20,031 nucleotides of DNA from Pseudomonadota bacterium. Its GTDB lineage: Bacteria > Pseudomonadota > Gammaproteobacteria > Burkholderiales > Burkholderiaceae_B. Made by a program: the position numbers and the translations under genes. The first letter of the stretch is position 1. Every line of letters starts with the position of its first letter. This document shows positions 15,503 to 20,031 of the stretch, in pieces. Below the pieces are notes generated by a model. The model was not told the DNA's origin. It searched no databases and saw only the letters and a program-made list of their open reading frames with translations. Location of the stretch: positions 1 through 20,031 of the forward strand of contig JAEYZR010000078.1 of the NCBI GenBank assembly GCA_023427945.1, given 5' to 3'.

Positions 15503-16423
15503 ATGGAAATGCGCGACGTTCAGATCTTCAGAGCCGTCATGCGTGCCGGAACCACCAGCAAGGCCGCCATTCTGCTGGGCATTTCGCAACCGGCGGTCAG
15601 CCAGGCGATCCGCAGGCTTGAAGACGATGCCGAGCTTCGACTGTTCGAACGGGTACGCAGCCGTCTCGTCCCCACGCAGGAGGCCCATGCACTGCTGATC
15701 GAGGTGGACCGCTGTTTTGCCGGGTTCGAACTGATCGAGCATCGCATCCGCAGCCTCAAGTCTTTTGGCGTGGGGCGCCTGGCGATAGGCTGCCTGCCCG
15801 CGCTGGGCGCCGGCTTCATGCCACGCGCCATAGCCGCTTTCGAGCTCCAGTCGCGCCGTATCCAGATGTCCTTCCAGATCATGAGCTCACGCGAGGTACT
15901 GCAACAGGTCAGTGCCGGGCAGCTCGACTTCGGATTGATGGCCGATGAAATTTCCGTGGCCGGGCTGGAGCATTCGAATTTCGTCCAAGTCCCGGGTGTC
16001 GTCGTCATGCATGCGCGGCATCCGCTGGCAAACAAGCCAGTCATCGAGCCCGCCGATCTGACCGCGCATGCCTTTCTGGCGCTCAACCCCGAAGACGCCA
16101 GCCGCCGGCGACTGGAAGCCGCATTGCTGGAACATGGGCACACGCTGCGCCCCATACTGGAAACGCCCTATGCGTATTCGGTGTGCGAATTTGCCATGCA
16201 AGGCCTGGGCATCGGCATGATCCATCCGGTCACCGCACTGGATTACATCGGCCGCGGCCTGCGCATCAAGCGACTGTCCATCGACGTGACCTTCCGTTCC
16301 CTGCTGGTGTTCCGGCCCGGTTCGCCGCTTTCCATCAATGCCCAGGAACTGCTGCGCGTGATGCGCATTCAACTCGATCATGACTTGAAAGCCATCGAAG
16401 CGGCACTCGATGACAACAGATGA
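15503..16423 (+). CDS. LysR-family transcriptional regulator
   Basis: Protein of 306 residues. The N-terminal winged helix-turn-helix covers roughly residues 3-62 (KAAILLGISQPAVSQAIRRL is the core), followed by a co-inducer-binding domain starting near GVGRLAIGCLP. Divergence from the beta-lyase/ABC/deacylase operon marks it as the likely regulator of that operon, with the imported compound or a product as co-inducer (inference). The pattern is like the opine and amino acid uptake regulators OccR/NocR, but the match is not close enough to name it. Only a weak purine-rich stretch precedes the ATG. Confidence 0.92.
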   Translation: MEMRDVQIFRAVMRAGTTSKAAILLGISQPAVSQAIRRLEDDAELRLFERVRSRLVPTQEAHALLIEVDRCFAGFELIEHRIRSLKSFGVGRLAIGCLPALGAGFMPRAIAAFELQSRRIQMSFQIMSSREVLQQVSAGQLDFGLMADEISVAGLEHSNFVQVPGVVVMHARHPLANKPVIEPADLTAHAFLALNPEDASRRRLEAALLEHGHTLRPILETPYAYSVCEFAMQGLGIGMIHPVTALDYIGRGLRIKRLSIDVTFRSLLVFRPGSPLSINAQELLRVMRIQLDHDLKAIEAALDDNR

Positions 16424-16439
16424 GAATATTCATATTTGC

Positions 16440-16458
16440 AGGAATGATTTTCATTTGC
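16440..16458. promoter_or_regulatory. Fur-box-like site upstream of the YncE-like gene
   Basis: AGGAATGATTTTCATTTGC matches the 19-base Fur consensus at 12 positions, and its core AATGATTTTCATT matches the consensus core at 11 of 13. The core arms AATGA and TCATT are perfectly symmetrical. Around it a 12-base direct pair, ATTTGCAGGAAT (16434-16445) and ATTTGCGAGAAT (16453-16464), repeats every 19 bases, as in overlapping Fur sites. It starts just after the LysR stop and ends 85 bases before the YncE-like start. Confidence 0.5.
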
Positions 16459-16543
16459 GAGAATACGGCCTGCCCTGCCTGCGGTCTGCAGGGCCATCCC
16501 GTCTGCCGACCCTGGCAGACGCCTCACGCTCGCTAAGGACATC

Positions 16544-17725
16544 ATGGCCAAAACCATCACAACACTCAGGCTGTCAACCGGCGCCGCCCTCCTGGCAGTC
16601 TTGCTGGCCGCCTGCGGCACCCCCTCGAACCACACCCCGCAATCGGCACAGAACGCGCCGGCGGCCACCGCACAGGCCCGCCAGGATGTCATCCGTGCCG
16701 ACGTCGCGCGCGGCCTGTACGAGTTGGCCTACAGCCCCTCGGAGCAAGCCGTTTTTGTTGCCTCCTCGGGTGGTTTCGGCGCCGATTCGGCACCCTCCAG
16801 AGTGCTGCGCCTGGACCCGCAGACACTGGCCGTCCAGCAATCCATTGCGCTTGAGCGCAAGGCGTTCGGCGTGGTGCTGGACGACACCACGGGCCGCCTG
16901 TACGTGGGCAACACCGTGGACACCTCGGTCACGGTGGTGGACATCAAATCCAATCGCGTACTGGGTGTGATCCAGTTGATGAACAAGGTGCGCGGCAAGG
17001 ACGGCAAGGAATCCTACAGCCATGACCTGCGCGAACTGGTCATCGACCCCGCCAGCCAACGTCTGTACGTGACGGGCCACTCCACCGAAGGCAGCGTGCT
17101 GTTCGTGGTCGATACCCGCAAGATGACCGTGATCAAGACGATCCCGGGCCTGGGCCGCGCCAAGGCGCCTGGCCTGTTCCTGGACGCCGAACGCCATCGC
17201 ATCTTCACGTCTAACCTGTTGGGCGAAGTGGTACTTGTCGATACGCGCACCATGAAAGTGACGCGTCGTATCCAGACCGATGCGGCTCAGCCGATGAACC
17301 TGACCTACGACCCGGCGGGTGATCGTCTGTTCATCACCGATCAGGGTGCGGAAAACATCCGCAAATGGATGGAAAAGGCCGCGCCGAATTTCAAGCCGAC
17401 CCACCCGGGCAACCGCGTGCTGGTGCTGGAAGTGGGTAGCGGCCGCGAACTGGCCAGCCTGCCCGCACCCAAGGGACCGCTGGCCATCCGTCTGGATGCC
17501 CCCAACCAGCGCCTCTACGTCACCAGCCGCGACGGTGGAAAGATCTCGATCTACAACAGCACGACCTACGCGCTGATCGACACGATCGACCTGCCCGACA
17601 ATCCGCAAAGCCTGGCGTTGGATGAATCGCGCAACGTGCTTTATGCAACGGTGAAAAACAACAAGGACAAGCCCAAGGACGCCAACGAGTCCGTGGTGCG
17701 CATCCAGTTGCCCGCCACACGTTGA
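16544..17725 (+). CDS. YncE-family beta-propeller lipoprotein
   Basis: Protein of 393 residues with a lipoprotein signal: hydrophobic core then the lipobox LLAAC, lipidated Cys24, and a Pro/Gln/Ala-rich linker. The rest is a seven-bladed propeller of YVTN/NHL-like repeats, visible as repeated segments such as GRLYVGNTVDTSVTVVD, QRLYVTGHS, DRLFITDQGAEN and QRLYVTSRDGGKISIYN. AAGGA at 16535-16539 supports the ATG. E. coli YncE is a periplasmic, iron-regulated protein of unclear function that binds DNA in vitro; the Fur-like site here suggests similar control. It is monocistronic between a LysR gene and a terminator. Confidence 0.9.
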   Translation: MAKTITTLRLSTGAALLAVLLAACGTPSNHTPQSAQNAPAATAQARQDVIRADVARGLYELAYSPSEQAVFVASSGGFGADSAPSRVLRLDPQTLAVQQSIALERKAFGVVLDDTTGRLYVGNTVDTSVTVVDIKSNRVLGVIQLMNKVRGKDGKESYSHDLRELVIDPASQRLYVTGHSTEGSVLFVVDTRKMTVIKTIPGLGRAKAPGLFLDAERHRIFTSNLLGEVVLVDTRTMKVTRRIQTDAAQPMNLTYDPAGDRLFITDQGAENIRKWMEKAAPNFKPTHPGNRVLVLEVGSGRELASLPAPKGPLAIRLDAPNQRLYVTSRDGGKISIYNSTTYALIDTIDLPDNPQSLALDESRNVLYATVKNNKDKPKDANESVVRIQLPATR

Positions 17726-17732
17726 TGGAAAA

Positions 17733-17764
17733 AACGGTGCGGCATCTTCAGGTGCCGCACCGTT
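17733..17764 (-). terminator. Strong hairpin terminator, best oriented for leftward transcripts
   Basis: A perfect 12-base-pair stem (AACGGTGCGGCA against TGCCGCACCGTT) encloses an 8-base loop. On the minus strand the stem is followed by six T (A run at 17729-17734 on the plus strand), so it terminates the leftward DUF802-OmpA-DUF2894 operon. It also lies 8 bases after the YncE-like stop and may act in both directions, though the plus-strand side lacks a T-run. Confidence 0.8.
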
Positions 17765-17876
17765 GGCATGTCAGCAGTCTCCACGGATCACCAGACTTCG
17801 TCGGCATGTCAGCGGGTCTGGTGGATCACCAGATGTCGTCGGCACCTCAGAGGCTCTGGCGGATCACCAGACTCAT
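17763..17876. repeat. Three tandem imperfect 38-bp repeats
   Basis: Units 17763-17800, 17801-17838 and 17839-17876 follow without gaps. Each has GGCA near its start, TCAG at positions 9-12, and the invariant 11-mer GGATCACCAGA at positions 23-33. Units 1-2 agree at 27 of 38 bases and units 2-3 at 28 of 38. Unit 2 contains TCTGGTGGATCACCAGA, a 7-bp stem with a 3-base loop; unit 3 forms a similar weaker one. The array fills the space between the hairpin terminator and the DUF2894 stop, and would be in the 3' untranslated end of that mRNA. Confidence 0.75.
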
Positions 17877-18448
17877 GAGCCGGCCTTCGGTCCAGACCTG
17901 GGTCTGGATGCCGCCCGCTTTTTTGCCTTGGGCTTCTCGCCCACGCCGACACTGTCCTTGCTGGTGCTCTTGCCACTTGCCGCACGCGCAGCAGCCTGCG
18001 CATCGGCCCTGCTGAGCAGGAACTGTTCGGTCCACGTCAGCGCGTCCACATACGCCATGAACTTGTGCAGGTAATCGGGCGACAGTTCATCCATGAGCGC
18101 CAGTGAGCGCGTCACCAGACGGCTCGAATGCAGCGGCCCCGCATTTTCAGGCACCTGTTCCTGCGCCTGTTCCAGTTGGCGATTGGCGCTGAGTTGAATC
18201 CAGCGCGTCTTGAACTCGTCGATCAGCGGCAATTCAGGATAGGAAGCGCGCAGCACCGCCGCCAGGTCCTTTTGTTCTTGCACTTTGAGTGAGGCCGCGC
18301 TTGTCTGCGCGTTGGCTGCATCGGACTGCCCGGCGCCAGCACCTTCGAGTCTGGCCGTGTCATTGACCTGAAACCTGGCTGGCCCATTGATATAGGCCAG
18401 CAGCTGCGCCAGAGGGCGCTGCGCAGCATCCGGCGGGGAGCGCGTCAC
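17873..18448 (-). CDS. DUF2894-type protein of unknown function
   Basis: Protein of 191 residues without signal peptide or membrane segment. The conserved core is around residues 75-145: DEFKTRW, then PENAGPLHSSRLVTRSLALM, ELSPDYLHKFMAYVDALTW. This is the pattern I associate with DUF2894 of Burkholderiales. A basic, Lys/Arg/Ser-rich tail follows (about 158-191). The N-terminal half is short and Ala/Gln-rich. The GTG start overlaps the OmpA-like stop by 4 bases (GTGA), so it is translated with it. In related genomes DUF3348, DUF802, OmpA and DUF2894 genes often stand together; the function is unknown. Confidence 0.78.
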   Translation of the reverse strand: MTRSPPDAAQRPLAQLLAYINGPARFQVNDTARLEGAGAGQSDAANAQTSAASLKVQEQKDLAAVLRASYPELPLIDEFKTRWIQLSANRQLEQAQEQVPENAGPLHSSRLVTRSLALMDELSPDYLHKFMAYVDALTWTEQFLLSRADAQAAARAASGKSTSKDSVGVGEKPKAKKRAASRPRSGPKAGS

Positions 18449-19323
18449 GGTGCCACCTGTGCATTACGTGGTGCGAGCATGGCGTCCGGCGCCTGGCCAG
18501 GGCCGGGTGCACCGCCCGCATTCGGCGCCTGGCCAGGGGCGGAGGCATCGACCGCATTCGGTGCCTGGCCAGAGGGGGATGCACTGCCCGCATTCGGCGC
18601 CTGGCCAGAGGCGGTTGTATCGCCGGCATTCGGCGCCCGACCCGCGTTAGATGCCGAGCCGATAGTCGGCTCGGTCGGCTCGGTCGACTCGGTCGGCTGG
18701 ACGCTGGGACGTGGCACAGGTGCAATTTCCACGCGCCGGTTCCGGGCGCGCCCTTCTTCTTCATCGTTGGAACTTACGGGCCGCGTGGCGCCAAATGCCG
18801 CGGCAAATATGGCGTCGGGCTCGATGCCTTCCTCGATGAGCACACGTGTCACCGTCAACGCACGCTGCGCTGACAGATCCCAGTTGTCCGCAAAGCGCCG
18901 GTTCGTTCCGCGCACCACCTGATCATCGGTGAAGCCGCTGACCATCAGCACCTCGCCCCGCGTTTTCAGGTAATTCGACAGCGGCTCGATCAGACTGATG
19001 AGCACCTCGCGTCCTTCGGGTTGCAACTCGGCGGAATTGAGAGCGAAGAGCACACTGCCACTGATCCCGATGCGCCCATCTACCAAGGTCACGCGTCCCG
19101 AGGCCAACGGACCGGCAAGCTCCTGCTCCAGCGTCTCGCGTCGTTTCTGTTCGACCTGCCGCTGTTCGACCTCGTTTTCGAGCTTGGCCGACAGTTCGAG
19201 CTGCAAGCCGATCACAGCGACCAGCACCAGAACGAAAGCGCCCAGCAACACAGCCATCAGGTCGCCAAAAACGGCCCAGACCGGCACAGTCGTATCGGCA
19301 CCCGCGTCGAAGTCTTCTCTCAT
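18445..19323 (-). CDS. MotB/OmpA-like envelope protein with single N-terminal membrane helix
   Basis: Protein of 292 residues. A short cytoplasmic tail leads into one membrane helix (about 14-40) that begins VPVWAVFGDLMAVLLGAFVL; Asp21 sits where MotB and ZorB carry their ion-binding Asp. A coiled-coil stretch follows (42-72, ELSAKLENEVEQRQVEQKRR), then an OmpA peptidoglycan-binding domain (80-200) with GFTDDQ, LSAQRA and the NRRVEI end. The C terminus (208-292) is Thr/Glu/Pro-rich and then a repeated GQAPNA element. The ATG overlaps the DUF802 stop (ATGA). Likely an inner-membrane protein anchoring to the cell wall, paired with the DUF802 protein. Confidence 0.88.
   Translation of the reverse strand: MREDFDAGADTTVPVWAVFGDLMAVLLGAFVLVLVAVIGLQLELSAKLENEVEQRQVEQKRRETLEQELAGPLASGRVTLVDGRIGISGSVLFALNSAELQPEGREVLISLIEPLSNYLKTRGEVLMVSGFTDDQVVRGTNRRFADNWDLSAQRALTVTRVLIEEGIEPDAIFAAAFGATRPVSSNDEEEGRARNRRVEIAPVPRPSVQPTESTEPTEPTIGSASNAGRAPNAGDTTASGQAPNAGSASPSGQAPNAVDASAPGQAPNAGGAPGPGQAPDAMLAPRNAQVAP
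18488..18667 (-). repeat. 36-bp tandem repeat (minisatellite) in the OmpA-like gene
   Basis: Four clear units (18488-18523, 18524-18559, 18560-18595, 18596-18631) and one decayed unit (18632-18667). Each begins GG(C/T)GCCTGGCCAG in the clear copies, and each of those ends with CATTC or a close variant. The unit is 12 codons, giving GQAPNA plus six variable residues, so copy-number changes keep frame. A run of 9-base TCGGTCGGC-like repeats follows (18668-18699), encoding the Thr-Glu-Pro stretch. Confidence 0.85.
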
Positions 19324-20031
19324 TTCTGATCGACCTGATCGTCAGCCTTGTCGGTGCCCTTGCCGGCTTTCCCGGCATCGGCAGCGCCTGCCAGCCGTTG
19401 CAGGTTCTCCACGATCTGCTTTTGCGAAAGAATGCTCAGATCGACGACTTCGCGGGCCTGTGCGACGTAGTAGGCCAGTTGCTCGTCGCTGCGTGTGGCG
19501 GTGGCGTCCAGCGAGGCTTCGATGCGCTGAAGCTGGCTGAGCAGCTTGTCGTTGGACTCGCTGAAACTGGCTACAGCCGAGCCGAACGATTCGCTCAGGC
19601 TGGAAACCTCGACTGCGCTGCCCGTCACCTTCTCGGCGATGCCGGTCAGCTTTTCGGTCTCGGCTTCGATCTGCCTGGTGAATTGCGTGCCCACCCGGTC
19701 CAGCATGTCGGCCGACGTGCTGACCAGTGCATCCACCGCCGTGCGTTGCTCGGTCGAAGCATGGTTCACGGCATCGAGCAGCGAACCCAGTGTTTCGAGC
19801 ATCCGGCTGCGCTCTTCCAGCATCGCATTGTCGCGTGCCATGCTCTCGGAGAGTTTCTGACGTACCTCGACCACCACCTCGGCCGCCACCTTGGGCGCTT
19901 CGGCGGCCGCCTGCACCAGACCTTCGATCTGCGCGATGGTGGCCTGTGCATGGGTCTGCGTGTCGGAGGCGATCGTCTTCGCCGTCGCGGCAAGCGCGTC
20001 GCAGATGTCCTGCTGGCGCGCCGCAGTCGTG
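19320..20031 (-). CDS. DUF802-type coiled-coil protein, 5' truncated by the window edge
   Basis: The frame is open from the right edge to the TGA at 19320; 236 residues of the C-terminal part are present and the start lies beyond the window. An internal GTG at 19916 should not be taken as the start, since the sequence upstream of it is equally protein-like. It is almost wholly helical and rich in Ala, Ser, Glu and Gln, with heptad patterning (for example SMARDNAMLEERSRMLETLG and TRQIEAETEKLTGIAEKV), then a Lys/Asp/Gly-rich tail. This fits DUF802 proteins, which carry N-terminal membrane helices and long coiled coils. It overlaps the OmpA-like start by 4 bases. Confidence 0.78.
   Translation of the reverse strand, partial: TTAARQQDICDALAATAKTIASDTQTHAQATIAQIEGLVQAAAEAPKVAAEVVVEVRQKLSESMARDNAMLEERSRMLETLGSLLDAVNHASTEQRTAVDALVSTSADMLDRVGTQFTRQIEAETEKLTGIAEKVTGSAVEVSSLSESFGSAVASFSESNDKLLSQLQRIEASLDATATRSDEQLAYYVAQAREVVDLSILSQKQIVENLQRLAGAADAGKAGKGTDKADDQVDQK

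Noticed and set aside
17763..17876. CRISPR array
   Set aside because: The units are contiguous without unique spacers, imperfect, only three in number, and no cas gene is near.

Overview
The window is GC-rich, densely coded DNA that looks like a chromosomal accessory and metabolic region of a betaproteobacterium. Alcaligenaceae (Bordetella/Achromobacter-like) is the best guess, from the Bug/TctC-type binding protein, the DUF802 - OmpA - DUF2894 gene set and the overall style of the proteins. No rRNA, tRNA, CRISPR array, transposase or integrase gene was found. No gap without a gene exceeds about 190 bases.

Layout, left to right. (1) 1-780: 3' part of a Bug-family solute-binding protein. (2) 827-10057: a nitrogen and carbon catabolic block. 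It holds a leftward pair (guanidinobutyrase gbuA, then an aldehyde dehydrogenase), a leftward LuxR-type regulator, and a rightward run of cupin, FAD amine oxidase, LysR regulator, NCS1 permease and GABA transaminase. Together these could take up an amine such as agmatine or putrescine, oxidise it to an aldehyde, convert that to 4-guanidinobutyrate, release urea to give GABA, and pass GABA to succinate semialdehyde. (3) 10120-15399: a leftward operon of a cystathionine-beta-lyase-like PLP enzyme, a complete polar amino acid ABC importer (binding protein, two permeases, ATPase) and a DoeB/AstE-like zinc deacylase. A LysR regulator (15503-16423) is divergent from it. The combination suggests import, N-deacylation and beta-elimination of an N-acylated amino acid, possibly an S-substituted cysteine. 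(4) 16544-17725: a YncE-like beta-propeller lipoprotein behind a Fur-box-like site. (5) 17873-20031: a leftward, translationally coupled set of DUF802, MotB/OmpA-like and DUF2894 proteins, cut by the right edge.

Three points deserve most attention. First, the whole block 2 is bracketed by an ungapped direct repeat of about 55 bp (789-843 and 10120-10174, 43/55 identical). The right copy is the 3' end of the deacylase gene; the left copy still reads as the same C-terminal peptide, which looks like an insertion or replacement scar. Second, the OmpA-domain protein carries an aspartate in its single N-terminal membrane helix, placed as in MotB and ZorB, and sits beside a coiled-coil DUF802 protein. 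That suggests an undescribed ion-driven, stator-like envelope complex. Third, several non-coding signals are clear: a C6-TTT-G8 palindrome upstream of the amine operon, a Fur-like site, three 38-bp tandem repeats beside a strong hairpin terminator, and a 36-bp minisatellite inside the OmpA-like gene.
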